Part shown: positions 33,574-41,540 of the stretch, in pieces | How positions within the stretch are numbered: position 1 is the first letter of the stretch | Layout: each line of letters opens with the position of its first letter | Assembly: GCA_018065065.1 (NCBI GenBank) | Contig: JAGHTZ010000007.1 | Location: 1-52,554 of the forward strand | Direction of reading: 5' to 3' | From: Candidatus Equadaptatus faecalis | GTDB lineage: Bacteria; Synergistota; Synergistia; Synergistales; Synergistaceae | DNA: 52,554 bases | Made by a program: the position numbers and the translations under genes | The notes under the pieces: model-generated | Told to the model about the DNA's origin: nothing | The model's database searches: none | Seen by the model: the letters and a program-made list of their open reading frames with translations, nothing else

Positions 33574-33858
33574 ATGCCTGTGAACGCAATTAAAGTAACT
33601 GACAAAGACAACGTGGCAACGGTTCTTCAGCCTGTTTCCGCCGGAGCGGAAGTCTGCTGGAGCCTGTCGGAAAAGTCTGTTGCTGCCGCCTCGGATATTC
33701 CGTTCGGTCACAAAATCGCAGTGCGCGGCATTGCCGCCGGCGAGTACGTCTACAAATACGGTGAAATTATCGGTGAAGCGGTGAAAGACATTGCCGCAGG
33801 CGAGCATATACACGTTTCAAACATTGACAGCCGCAGGGCAAGAGGGGATAAAAAATGA
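33574..33858 (+). CDS. UxaA-type dehydratase small subunit (SAF domain)
   Basis: 94 aa. A SAF domain as in the N-terminus of altronate dehydratase (VLQPVSAGAEV, IPFGHKIAVRGIAAGEYVYKYGEIIGEA, GEHIHVSN). In altronate and galactarate dehydratases this domain is fused; in (2R)-sulfolactate sulfo-lyase (SuyA) and similar enzymes it is a separate small subunit. GGAAGGTGG precedes the ATG. Its stop overlaps the large-subunit start (ATGA). Confidence 0.88.
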   Translation: MPVNAIKVTDKDNVATVLQPVSAGAEVCWSLSEKSVAAASDIPFGHKIAVRGIAAGEYVYKYGEIIGEAVKDIAAGEHIHVSNIDSRRARGDKK

Positions 33859-35012
33859 AATTTAACGGATATCTTCGCAAAAACGGCGCAGCAGGCACAC
33901 GAAACCACGTGCTCGTGCTTTCCTGCGTATCCTGCGCAAACCACGTCAGCAGAAAAATAGCCGATGCAGTCGAAGGCGCAGTCTGCTTCTGCCACGATAC
34001 AGGCTGCACGCAGATGGGAACAGACCTTGAACAGACGCAGCGCACTCTTGCCGGAGCGGGCAAAAACCCGAACGCGGGCGCGGTTGTGGTCGTCAGTCTC
34101 GGCTGTGAAGGCGTCTCGGCGGAAAAAGTTGTTGAAGAAATAAAACAGACAGGCAAACCTGTTGAGCTTGTACGAATTCAGACCTGCGGCGGCACCTCTG
34201 CGGCAATTGCAAAAGGCATAGAAACCGCCAGAGCATTCCGCAAAGAACTGAACAAGCTTGAAAAAACAGAACTTGACGCGTCACAGCTTGTCCTCGGACT
34301 TGAATGCGGAGGCTCCGACTTCACGTCAGGAATAGTCTCCAACCCTCTGGTCGGCTACGTTGCTGACAAGCTTGTGAAACTCGGCGGGACAGTCATTCTT
34401 TCGGAAACTACGGAAATGATAGGTGCGGAGCATCTGCTTGCGGCGCGCGCATGCTGCCCCGAAGTCGCGGACAAACTGCTTGCGGCTGTTGAAAACGTTG
34501 AACAGCAGGCGAAAAACATGAACGAAGACCTGCGCGGCAGCCAGCCGACGCCGGGCAACATTGAAGGCGGACTTTCTACAATAGAAGAAAAATCGCTCGG
34601 CTGTCTTGCAAAAGCGGGAAGCACGGCTGTCAACGAAATGCTTGAATACGCGCAGATACCGACAGCAAAAGGTCTTGTAATAATGGATACGCCGGGCTAC
34701 GACGTGGAATCTGTTACCGGAATGCTTGCCGGAGGCGCCCAGGTTGTCCTCTTCACAACAGGCAGAGGCACCCCTGTCGGTTCCCCGACGGCGCCTGTTA
34801 TAAAAATCACCGGCAACGCGCAGACGGCGCAGAGAATGGCGGAAAACATAGACTTTGACGCAAGTCCGGTGCTTGAAGGAAAAGAAAGCCTTGAAGAAGC
34901 GGGCGAAAAACTCTTTGAACTGCTTATGCGCGTCGTCAACGGCGAACAGAGCTGCGCGGAAAAACTCGGACACTGCGAATCAGCCATAACAAGAAAAGGA
35001 CCAAGTTTTTAA
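33855..35012 (+). CDS. UxaA-type dehydratase large subunit
   Basis: 385 aa. GTRNHVLVLSCVSCANHV at the N-terminus, HDTGCTQMG, SLGCEG, LGLECGGSD and FTTGRGTPVGSPTAPVIK are the family landmarks, with Cys residues that probably hold an Fe or Fe-S centre. It removes water (or sulfite in SuyB) from a 2-hydroxy acid together with the small subunit. No uronate or sulfonate genes are adjacent, so the substrate is open. A strong terminator follows. Confidence 0.88.
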   Translation: MKFNGYLRKNGAAGTRNHVLVLSCVSCANHVSRKIADAVEGAVCFCHDTGCTQMGTDLEQTQRTLAGAGKNPNAGAVVVVSLGCEGVSAEKVVEEIKQTGKPVELVRIQTCGGTSAAIAKGIETARAFRKELNKLEKTELDASQLVLGLECGGSDFTSGIVSNPLVGYVADKLVKLGGTVILSETTEMIGAEHLLAARACCPEVADKLLAAVENVEQQAKNMNEDLRGSQPTPGNIEGGLSTIEEKSLGCLAKAGSTAVNEMLEYAQIPTAKGLVIMDTPGYDVESVTGMLAGGAQVVLFTTGRGTPVGSPTAPVIKITGNAQTAQRMAENIDFDASPVLEGKESLEEAGEKLFELLMRVVNGEQSCAEKLGHCESAITRKGPSF

Positions 35013-35081
35013 AAGATAATTACCGTACGCGGAAACGTTTGAGTACAAATGAAAAACTTCTGTAATTATTCTTCTATGCTT

Positions 35082-35118
35082 CGTCTTCCTGCGGACTTCG
35101 CAGGAAGACGGCGATTTT
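35082..35118 (+). terminator. Terminator of the UxaA-type operon
   Basis: CGTCTTCCTGCG-GACTT-CGCAGGAAGACG, a perfect 12-bp stem, followed by GCGATTTTTT. Its arm word CGTCTTCCTGC recurs in other gaps of the window (4921-4931, and inverted near 20990). Confidence 0.85.
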
Positions 35119-35245
35119 TTGTCTATTCCGTCTTTTATCCGTCACTTATGCTTAGGGTATTCCCTGAACGATTCGTCATTATCTTTTCCTAAGTGCTAAG
35201 TGCGAGGTGCGCCCCTAAGGTACTTGGTAATTTGTAATTGTTTTT
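35119..35245. repeat. Degenerate short-word tract
   Basis: Words AAGTGCTAAGTGCGAGGTGCG and GGTAATTTGTAATTG resemble other gaps. No ORF. Confidence 0.4.
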
Positions 35246-36673
35246 TTACCGTGCTATTGCTTTCTTGATAAGCTCTTTGCGCAGGTTGGAAAGCCTGTGC
35301 GTCAAATCAACGTAATATTCCTGCGGATTGGAACTGCGCAGAACCTCCGGATACAGCGTTTTCATCTGCTCCTCGCAGTATGCCCTGCGTTTGTGAACGC
35401 CGGGCATTTTATATATCTGCTTTCCGTTCTCAAAAACCTTAACGCGCAGATTTTTTACGTTGTAATCCGTTATCGTTTTCGTCTTCCATTCCTCAATATG
35501 GCTTGTAAGCGTAAAGCAGTCTGTCGGAATTTTGTCCTCGTCAAGCGCCACGACGTCGCCGAGCGCAAAGCCCGTAGCTTTGTCGTAGAAACGGTAGAGC
35601 TGCTTAAAGCCCGGCGTAACCGTTTTTGAGCTGTCGTTTGTCACCTTGATTTTCGGAACTGTAACGCCGTTTTCCTCTATCGCAACAAGCTTGTAGACAC
35701 CGCCGACGCGTTCGTTTGCCGCGGCAATGTTGTCGCCTACGCCGAGCAGATTAAAGCATGCTCCCTGATGGCGCAGCGAAAGAATGGTCTTTTCGTCCAG
35801 TCCGTTTGAAAGGCAGATTGCAGTATCCGTAAAGCCTGCTTCGTCCAGCATTTTGCGCGCCTGTTTTGAAAGGTAGGCAAGGTCGCCGCTGTCAATTCTT
35901 ATACCCTTGAACTTATAGCCGTTGGGAAGCAGGAAATCGCGCGCAACGCGTATTGCGTTCGGAACACCGCTCTTCAGCACGTTGAAAGTGTCAACGAGGA
36001 ACAGGCAGTTGTCCGGATTGCTCTTTGCGTACGACAGAAAAGCGCTGTACTCGTCGTCCGCGTCGCAGACAAGGCTGTGAGCCATGGTTCCCAGCGCAGG
36101 AATGTCGTAAAGTTTTGCCGCAAGCACATTGCTTGTGCCCCCGCAGCCCCCGACGAAAGAATACTTACTTGCCTCAACGGCAGAAGCTATTCCTCTTGCG
36201 CGTCTTGCGCCGAACTCCATAACAGGGGCACCGCCGGCCGCCTCGCAGATGCGCCGCGCCGCGGTTGTTACGAGAGTTCCGTGGTTAAAAGCGGCAAGCA
36301 GGGCGGTTTCGCAAAGCTGCGCTTCAATGACGTTGGCGCGGACAGTGACAACAGGCTCCTGCGGAAAAACAGGGGTGCCGTCCTCAACCGCATAGACGTC
36401 GCCGGTAAACTTCAGTTCGCGCAGATATTCAAGAAAAGCGTCCGAAAAACAGCTGCGGCTCCGCAGATAATCTATATCCTCTCCCGTGAAAGAAAAGCCG
36501 TTGACGTAATCAATAATTTCGTCAAGCCCGCCGGAAACGGAATAGCCTCCGTCAAACGGATTTCTGCGGAAGAAAATGTCAAAATAACCTATCTTGTTCG
36601 TCTCATTGCGGTCAAAATAAGTCTGTGCCATCGTAAATTCGTAAAAGTCGGTCATCAGCGTCCGGTTCATCAT
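35246..36673 (-). CDS. pncB: Nicotinate phosphoribosyltransferase
   Basis: 475 aa. LMTDFYEFTMAQTYF at the N-terminus, EFGARRARG near residue 158, IDSGDLAYLSKQAR near 253 and LGVGDNI near 313 identify NAPRTase. It makes nicotinate mononucleotide from nicotinate and PRPP in NAD salvage. GGGAGG lies eight bases before the first of two adjacent ATGs. Monocistronic. Confidence 0.95.
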   Translation of the reverse strand: MMNRTLMTDFYEFTMAQTYFDRNETNKIGYFDIFFRRNPFDGGYSVSGGLDEIIDYVNGFSFTGEDIDYLRSRSCFSDAFLEYLRELKFTGDVYAVEDGTPVFPQEPVVTVRANVIEAQLCETALLAAFNHGTLVTTAARRICEAAGGAPVMEFGARRARGIASAVEASKYSFVGGCGGTSNVLAAKLYDIPALGTMAHSLVCDADDEYSAFLSYAKSNPDNCLFLVDTFNVLKSGVPNAIRVARDFLLPNGYKFKGIRIDSGDLAYLSKQARKMLDEAGFTDTAICLSNGLDEKTILSLRHQGACFNLLGVGDNIAAANERVGGVYKLVAIEENGVTVPKIKVTNDSSKTVTPGFKQLYRFYDKATGFALGDVVALDEDKIPTDCFTLTSHIEEWKTKTITDYNVKNLRVKVFENGKQIYKMPGVHKRRAYCEEQMKTLYPEVLRSSNPQEYYVDLTHRLSNLRKELIKKAIAR

Positions 36674-36838
36674 CTGCGCCTCCCTTTCGTGTAAGCAACA
36701 GTATACAACATTTTAATAAAAAGAGCAGAAAGTTTGCGCAATTTTGCCGTGTTCCGCCTGAAATGTCTGAAATGAACTGCTGTTGCCGAAAATCAGGCTA
36801 AACTGCGATATAAATTTCACACAATTTATTTTTGTATA

Positions 36839-36868
36839 TTGGCGTTTTTTCAATAAAGAGTATATAAT
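36839..36868 (+). promoter_or_regulatory. Promoter of the H1-like/ankyrin gene
   Basis: TTGGCG, 18-bp spacer, TATAAT, 43 bases before the start codon. Confidence 0.7.
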
Positions 36869-36911
36869 AGTTTCACCTTGAAATTTCAACGACGCAAAGG
36901 AGAGAAGCATT

Positions 36912-37490
36912 ATGGCAGAGAAGAAAGCAAAAGCCGCAAAGGTCGCTCCAAAAGCAGAAGAAAAGAAGGTTCAGGCTGCGGCGGCGAAAGAAAAAACGGC
37001 AGTCAAAAAAGCTGCTCCTAAAAAAACCGAACAGAAACCGAAGGCTGCAAAAACCGAGGTTAAAGCTGTTAAAAAGGCTGCACCGAAAAAAACGGCGCTG
37101 GCAAGGGCAGTAAAAGAAGTTAAAGCCCCTGCGGCAAAAGAGGTAAAAAAACCGGAAGCAAAGGCAGAGCCGAAAGAGAAGAACATTTTCAAGGCAATTC
37201 AGAAGGCTGACCTTGCGAGCTTCACGGCGCTTGTCGCCTCGCAGAAGAACAAACGCGGTGAATACGGCCGCACGCCGCTTATGACAGTATGTCTTATCCG
37301 CAGCAATCCGCGCATGACAGACGGCTCAAACTATGAAACGAAACGCGTTACGTCAGGCAAGGAGATTTACGACAAGATGTATCAGCTTCTGATTGACGCC
37401 GGCTGCGATACGAACGCAATGGACGACGCCGGAAACACGGCGCGCGAATACAACTACGGCGGAATTCTCAACCAGATGCTCGCTGACTAA
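36912..37490 (+). CDS. Histone-H1-like tail fused to ankyrin repeats
   Basis: 192 aa. Residues 1-95 are almost only Lys, Ala, Pro, Glu and Val, with repeated VKKAAPKKT units, as in bacterial H1-like DNA- or RNA-binding tails. Residues 95-192 contain ankyrin-type repeats (NIFKAIQKADLASFTALVASQ, EYGRTPLMTV, LLIDAGCDTNAMDDAGNTAREY). No signal peptide, so probably cytoplasmic. A nucleic-acid-binding scaffold is plausible; the combination is unusual. AAAGGAGAG precedes the ATG. It has its own promoter and terminator. Confidence 0.82.
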   Translation: MAEKKAKAAKVAPKAEEKKVQAAAAKEKTAVKKAAPKKTEQKPKAAKTEVKAVKKAAPKKTALARAVKEVKAPAAKEVKKPEAKAEPKEKNIFKAIQKADLASFTALVASQKNKRGEYGRTPLMTVCLIRSNPRMTDGSNYETKRVTSGKEIYDKMYQLLIDAGCDTNAMDDAGNTAREYNYGGILNQMLAD

Positions 37491-37510
37491 ACGCCGTTTT
37501 ATTCTGTATT

Positions 37511-37545
37511 AAAAGGAACCTGCCCGTGCAGGTTCCTTTTTTGAT
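37511..37545 (+). terminator. Terminator of the H1-like/ankyrin gene
   Basis: AAAAGGAACCTGC-CCGT-GCAGGTTCCTTTTTT: a 13-bp perfect stem with T-run. Confidence 0.95.
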
Positions 37546-37642
37546 TTTAATGTTATAAAGGAATTCACTTTTAGAAGCGTTCACTTATAAAGGCGTTCAC
37601 TTGAGAAGACTTAAAAGTGCCGCGCAGCGAAAAGTGAATCTT

Positions 37643-38080
37643 CTACATTATAAGCTTTCCGCCGTTTTTGTTGTTGAGGCTGTCAAGCTCGTTGAGGACG
37701 TTTGCGTTTGCAACGGCGATTTTCGGTTTCTTTGCCTCTGCTTCGCGCATCATTTCTTCAACCTTTTTCTTGTATTCTTCCATACTCTTTTTGATTGATT
37801 CCGTGTCACCCTTCAGCCATTCCGTAATGCCCTGAGTCACCGTGTCGCATACGTCATCGCCCGGTTCTTCGGCAAGTCCGCCGAGCTCTTTGAGCATTCT
37901 GTATTCTTCTTTCACAGAAGCCTTGATGTCTTCGTCCGTGAGTATGCCTTTTTTGTAAAGCACGCGGTTGATTATGTTTGCCCTGGTTTTGTTGTTTTCG
38001 TCGTTTGCCGAGAGCGCTTCAACGCGCTGAACGAGCATTCCGATAACTTCTTCCAGACTGATCTGCACAGGTGCTGCCAT
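37643..38080 (-). CDS. Hypothetical helical protein
   Basis: 145 aa, no family recognised. Helical throughout: ISLEEVIGMLVQRVEALSAND, TRANIINRVLYKKGILTDEDIKASVKEEYRML and a Lys/Glu-rich coiled coil (SIKKSMEEYKKKVEEMMREAEAKK). A single pair of unrelated Met starts lies upstream, but AAGGAGTG eight bases before the ATG at 38080 supports this start. No signal peptide. It is divergent from the acyltransferase gene. Confidence 0.72.
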   Translation of the reverse strand: MAAPVQISLEEVIGMLVQRVEALSANDENNKTRANIINRVLYKKGILTDEDIKASVKEEYRMLKELGGLAEEPGDDVCDTVTQGITEWLKGDTESIKKSMEEYKKKVEEMMREAEAKKPKIAVANANVLNELDSLNNKNGGKLIM

Positions 38081-38172
38081 GAAAATCACTCCTTTGAATA
38101 TTTTGTCCGCTTTTAATTTTAGCATAATTGCCGTATTCAGGCTATAATGTAATTGACAAACGGAGGGACAAT

Positions 38173-39036
38173 ATGAGCAGAATGGTTGACGCGGCACTTT
38201 CAGCGTTAAAAGCAATAAAGCCGGGCAGAAGAGCTGCCGCCCTTGTCCGTTTCGCCGCCGGCTGCGCAGAGCTTACGCAGCCGCGCCGCAGCGTTGCGGA
38301 GAAAAATCTGGAGCTTGTCTTCCCCGGCATTTCAAAGGAGCGCAAAGCGCAGCTGCTTAAGGAATGTTACGAAAGCCTTGCCTGGACAGGCGCTGAGCTG
38401 TTCGGCTGGCAGGACAATCCGGAGCTTATAAACGAATGGACTGTCAAGGTTGAAGGCAGAAATTACATTGACGACGCCCTGAAGCTTGGAAAAGGAGTGC
38501 TTTTCCTCACGGCTCACATTGGCAACTGGGAGCATGCCGCTGCATGGATAGGGCGCAATTACGGATCTTACGGCATTGCGCAGCACAACAAGAGCCCGTT
38601 TCAGAAGGAGCTTATCAGCAGACTGCGCGCCGTTTCCGGCTTGAAGGTTATCGGCAAGGAAGAGCCGATGACGCGTATTGTTTCTATACTTAAAAAGAAC
38701 GGCCTTGTCGGCATAGTTTCAGATCAGCACGCAGGCGGAGACGGAATACAGGTTCCTCTGTTCGGCAAAGCAGTGTCCACGGCGCAGGGGCTTGCCGTAT
38801 TCTCATGGCTGACGAAGGCGCCGATAATTCCCGGCCGCTCGATAAGGCTTGCGCCGTACAGGTTCAAAATGCAGTTTCTTCCGCCGATTGCGTGGGAAAA
38901 GCTTGCAACGAGAGAAGAAACGCTGTACGACATTTCGCGCAGAGCGAACGAAGTGATTGAAAAATGGGTGCTGGATACGCCGGGACAGTGGCTTTGGCTT
39001 CACAAACGTTTTAAGGAAGCCGCGGATTACGAATGA
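38173..39036 (+). CDS. LpxL/HtrB-family lipid A acyltransferase
   Basis: 287 aa. The catalytic HX4E motif is HIGNWE near residue 115; DQHAGGDGIQVPLFGK near 190 is the second conserved block. It adds a secondary acyl chain to lipid A at the inner membrane and so implies LPS. CGGAGGGA precedes the ATG at 38173. The prepilin peptidase gene overlaps its stop by four bases. The acyl chain length cannot be told. Confidence 0.9.
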   Translation: MSRMVDAALSALKAIKPGRRAAALVRFAAGCAELTQPRRSVAEKNLELVFPGISKERKAQLLKECYESLAWTGAELFGWQDNPELINEWTVKVEGRNYIDDALKLGKGVLFLTAHIGNWEHAAAWIGRNYGSYGIAQHNKSPFQKELISRLRAVSGLKVIGKEEPMTRIVSILKKNGLVGIVSDQHAGGDGIQVPLFGKAVSTAQGLAVFSWLTKAPIIPGRSIRLAPYRFKMQFLPPIAWEKLATREETLYDISRRANEVIEKWVLDTPGQWLWLHKRFKEAADYE

Positions 39037-39806
39037 ACGCGGCGTTAGTTCTTTTCAGCGCATATTTCGGGGCGTGTATTGCGTCATTTGTCCTTGCCGC
39101 GGCTGAGCGTACGCTTGAAGAAAAAAAATGGTACGGCGACGAACGTTCAAAATGCGTTTCCTGCGGCAAAACGCTGACGGCGTCGGAGCTTTTTCCAATA
39201 TTTTCCTTTCTGTTTCAGAAAGGGCGCTGTAAAAACTGCGGAGCAGAAATAGCGCGCGAATGCCTTTACACGGAGCTGCTCGGCACCGCGTGCGGGGCGC
39301 TTTTTGCAGCCCGCTTCGGCTTTTCGCCTGCCCTGCTGTTCTGCTGCACGGCGTTTCTGTTTCTGCTTTTTTCGGCGCTGACGGACGCAAAAAGCGGATA
39401 CATTTACGACAACTGGGCATTTGCAATGGCAGGCTCCGGACTTGCGGAAAGACTGCTGTTCGGCGGGTTTCAAGCCCTGACAGACGGAATAACCGGCGCA
39501 CTTGCAGGTTCTGCCCTGCTGTTTGCAATACATCTTTTCAGCCGCAAAAAAGGAATGGGGCTCGGCGACGCATATCTTATGCTTGGTTTCGGCGCTCTGT
39601 TCGGCTTGAAAATTACGCTGCTCGGGCTTTACTGCGCGTTTTTCGCCGGAGGCTGTACGGCTGCCGTGCTGCTGCTTGCGAAAAAGGCGTCGCGCAAAAC
39701 AGCGCTTCCCCTTGCGCCGTTTTTGGCGGCAGGGGCGCTGCTTGCGGTTGAAATTTATCCTGCTGTGTTCGGTTATCTCGGCATAACTGCCGACTGGCCG
39801 TTCTAA
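39033..39806 (+). CDS. pilD: Prepilin peptidase (A24 family)
   Basis: 257 aa, multi-pass membrane aspartyl protease that cleaves and methylates type IV pilins or pseudopilins. The cytoplasmic loop has two CxxC pairs (CVSCGKT...CKNCGAE). Catalytic Asp residues are in ALTDAKSGYIYD and GMGLGDAYLM; the usual GxGDxK has Ala-Tyr in place of x-Lys. No pilin genes are nearby. Overlaps the acyltransferase gene, so they are co-transcribed. Confidence 0.9.
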   Translation: MNAALVLFSAYFGACIASFVLAAAERTLEEKKWYGDERSKCVSCGKTLTASELFPIFSFLFQKGRCKNCGAEIARECLYTELLGTACGALFAARFGFSPALLFCCTAFLFLLFSALTDAKSGYIYDNWAFAMAGSGLAERLLFGGFQALTDGITGALAGSALLFAIHLFSRKKGMGLGDAYLMLGFGALFGLKITLLGLYCAFFAGGCTAAVLLLAKKASRKTALPLAPFLAAGALLAVEIYPAVFGYLGITADWPF

Positions 39807-39862
39807 AAATTTTACAAATTTTACAGATAAACCACGTACAATAAAAACTCGGAGGTGCAGTT

Positions 39863-40279
39863 ATGCCGGAAGAAACAATCAAACGCACAAAGGTAGAGCC
39901 GAAAAAAGTGCCCGGACCTGATCTTTTCTGGTATGAGCTTGACGACACAAACGTTCCCGAAGCGGAAGCCACGGGGCAGAAAATGATTGCCGCCGTTGAA
40001 AAAATGCTTTTTATCGACGCGGATATGGTTCCTGTCGGCAGGGAGGTTTTTGCCAGAAGCCTGAAAGAAGAAAATCTGTTCCTTTTCGGGCGCTGCTTCC
40101 CCAAAGGGCTGGGCAACTTCGGAGGCCCTCAGATTCAGGCGAAAACAAGCGGAAAATTCTATCCTGTTCCCGACGGGGAATATTTTATCGTCGGAATGCT
40201 GAGAGACTATTTTGAAGCGGAAGAAGCCGGCAGACGCACGAGAAGAAGCAGCGGAACTGCCGCGCCTCACAGGGGATAG
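39863..40279 (+). CDS. Hypothetical protein
   Basis: 138 aa, not recognised. Basic N-terminus (IKRTKVEPKKVPGPDLFWYE), a middle part with NLFLFGRCFPKGLGNFGGPQIQAK and a short basic tail. No membrane helix or signal peptide. CGGAGGTG precedes the ATG. It lies 56 bases after the peptidase gene, possibly in the same transcript, and is followed by a strong terminator. Confidence 0.65.
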   Translation: MPEETIKRTKVEPKKVPGPDLFWYELDDTNVPEAEATGQKMIAAVEKMLFIDADMVPVGREVFARSLKEENLFLFGRCFPKGLGNFGGPQIQAKTSGKFYPVPDGEYFIVGMLRDYFEAEEAGRRTRRSSGTAAPHRG

Positions 40280-40335
40280 CTGTCTGCAGCCCAAAACAAG
40301 CGGCAAACCTGATTAACCTGCGCGACATAGGATAC

Positions 40336-40372
40336 AAAAAGAACGGGGACACAGTGTCCCCGTTCTTTTATT
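40336..40372. terminator. Bidirectional terminator
   Basis: AAAAGAACGGGGACAC-A-GTGTCCCCGTTCTTTT, a long perfect stem with T/A runs. It lies between the convergent hypothetical and ribbon-helix-helix genes. Confidence 0.9.
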
Positions 40373-40391
40373 GTCTGCCTTGCGTCTGAAT

Positions 40392-40595
40392 TTATTTCTT
40401 AAAGGCTATATTGCTTTCCGCCTGCGTTTCCTCTGCCTCGTCAAGATTTTCAAGCGCATAGTTAAGAGACTGAAAAACCAGCTCGTTAAGCGAAACGTTG
40501 TTCCGCGAAGCGATTCCCGCCATCCGCTCCATAAGCATAAGCGGCAGCCTGAACGATTTTGTAACATACTCCTCCCCCTTGCGTACTTTCCACAT
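40392..40595 (-). CDS. Ribbon-helix-helix regulator
   Basis: 67 aa. EYVTKSFRLPLMLMERMAGIASRNNVSLNELVFQSLNYAL matches the beta-strand plus two helices of Arc/MetJ-type DNA-binding proteins. GAGGTG precedes the ATG at 40595. It is divergent from the polysaccharide operon, and the gap between them holds AT palindromes, so it may repress itself and that operon. An antitoxin role is an alternative, but no toxin gene is adjacent. Confidence 0.8.
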   Translation of the reverse strand: MWKVRKGEEYVTKSFRLPLMLMERMAGIASRNNVSLNELVFQSLNYALENLDEAEETQAESNIAFKK

Positions 40596-40738
40596 AGTCA
40601 ACACCTCACTGCAAAATTTTCTTTCTGCAGATAAAATACACTATTGCAGCCATCGTATATACCGTATATTTTTACAGTTTTTAAGTAGTGCAAATTACGT
40701 ATAAATTTAGCGTCGGATAAATCTACATAGTTATATAT

Positions 40739-40790
40739 TGTATATTGCAATATATATTATATTGTAATTTACAATATAAAAGGCTATAAT
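40739..40790 (+). promoter_or_regulatory. Polysaccharide operon promoter with palindromic operators
   Basis: TTGTAA (40762-40767), 17-bp spacer, TATAAT (40785-40790). The perfect 19-bp palindrome ATATTGTAATTTACAATAT (40759-40777) covers the -35, and TATATTGCAATATA (40741-40754) is a second perfect palindrome just upstream. Both share the half-site ATATTG. Confidence 0.65.
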
Positions 40791-40865
40791 TGGGTTAGTG
40801 TTGGAAATTGACAGGGCACGTTTGCGCGTACTGCGCGGCGAAATACACGAACGGCGGGGCAGGCT

Positions 40866-41480
40866 ATGAACGTTACGGCAGAAAATTCAGCAGCGGAAAA
40901 ACCGTTTTACGACTTTGTAAAACGCTGTTTTGACATAGTTTCTTCCTTTTGCGCGCTCATCGTATTTGCGCTTCCGATGTTCGTCATTTCCTGCCTTATA
41001 AAAAAAGACAGCAAAGGACCTGCAATATTCAAACAGGAGAGACTCGGGCTGAACGGCAGACCCTTTACGCTCTACAAATTCCGCAGCATGAGGATTGACG
41101 CGGAAAATGACGGCCCCTGCTGGGCGGAAGAAGACGACCCCCGAGTGACAAAACTCGGCAGGAAACTCCGCGACAGAAGGCTTGACGAACTCCCGCAGCT
41201 CTGGAACATACTGAAAGGCGATATGTCCGTAGTGGGGCCGCGTCCTGAACGCGAATATTTTTACAGGGAATTTGAAAAAGAAATTCCCGATTTCCGCTCG
41301 CGCCTGAAAATCATGCCCGGGCTTACAGGCTGGGCGCAGGTCAACGGAGGCTACTCGCTCTCCCCCGCGCAGAAGCTTGAAAAAGACAAGGCGTACATGC
41401 GAAACCGCTGCATACTGCTCGACATCGCAATAATTTTCAGAACTGTTGAAATCATACTCACCGGAAAAGACGCCTATTAA
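40866..41480 (+). CDS. Initiating sugar transferase (bacterial sugar transferase family)
   Basis: 204 aa. One membrane segment near residues 22-44, then the WcaJ/PglC-type catalytic domain: FKQERLGLNGRPFTLYKFRSMR, DDPRVTKLGRKLRDRRLDELPQLWNILKGDMSVVGPRPE and PGLTGWAQV. It moves a sugar-1-phosphate from UDP-sugar to undecaprenyl phosphate, the first step of surface glycan assembly. The short form without extra N-terminal helices is PglC-like. First gene of the locus. Confidence 0.93.
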   Translation: MNVTAENSAAEKPFYDFVKRCFDIVSSFCALIVFALPMFVISCLIKKDSKGPAIFKQERLGLNGRPFTLYKFRSMRIDAENDGPCWAEEDDPRVTKLGRKLRDRRLDELPQLWNILKGDMSVVGPRPEREYFYREFEKEIPDFRSRLKIMPGLTGWAQVNGGYSLSPAQKLEKDKAYMRNRCILLDIAIIFRTVEIILTGKDAY

Positions 41481-41540
41481 CCGCGGAAGCGGATAAAAGC
41501 AGATACAGTAAGAATTTCAGCAAAAAGGAGGGCGGAGGAA

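Noticed and set aside
40392-40604. Toxin-antitoxin pair with the ribbon-helix-helix gene as antitoxin
   Set aside because: No toxin-size ORF lies beside it on the same strand; a stand-alone regulator fits better.
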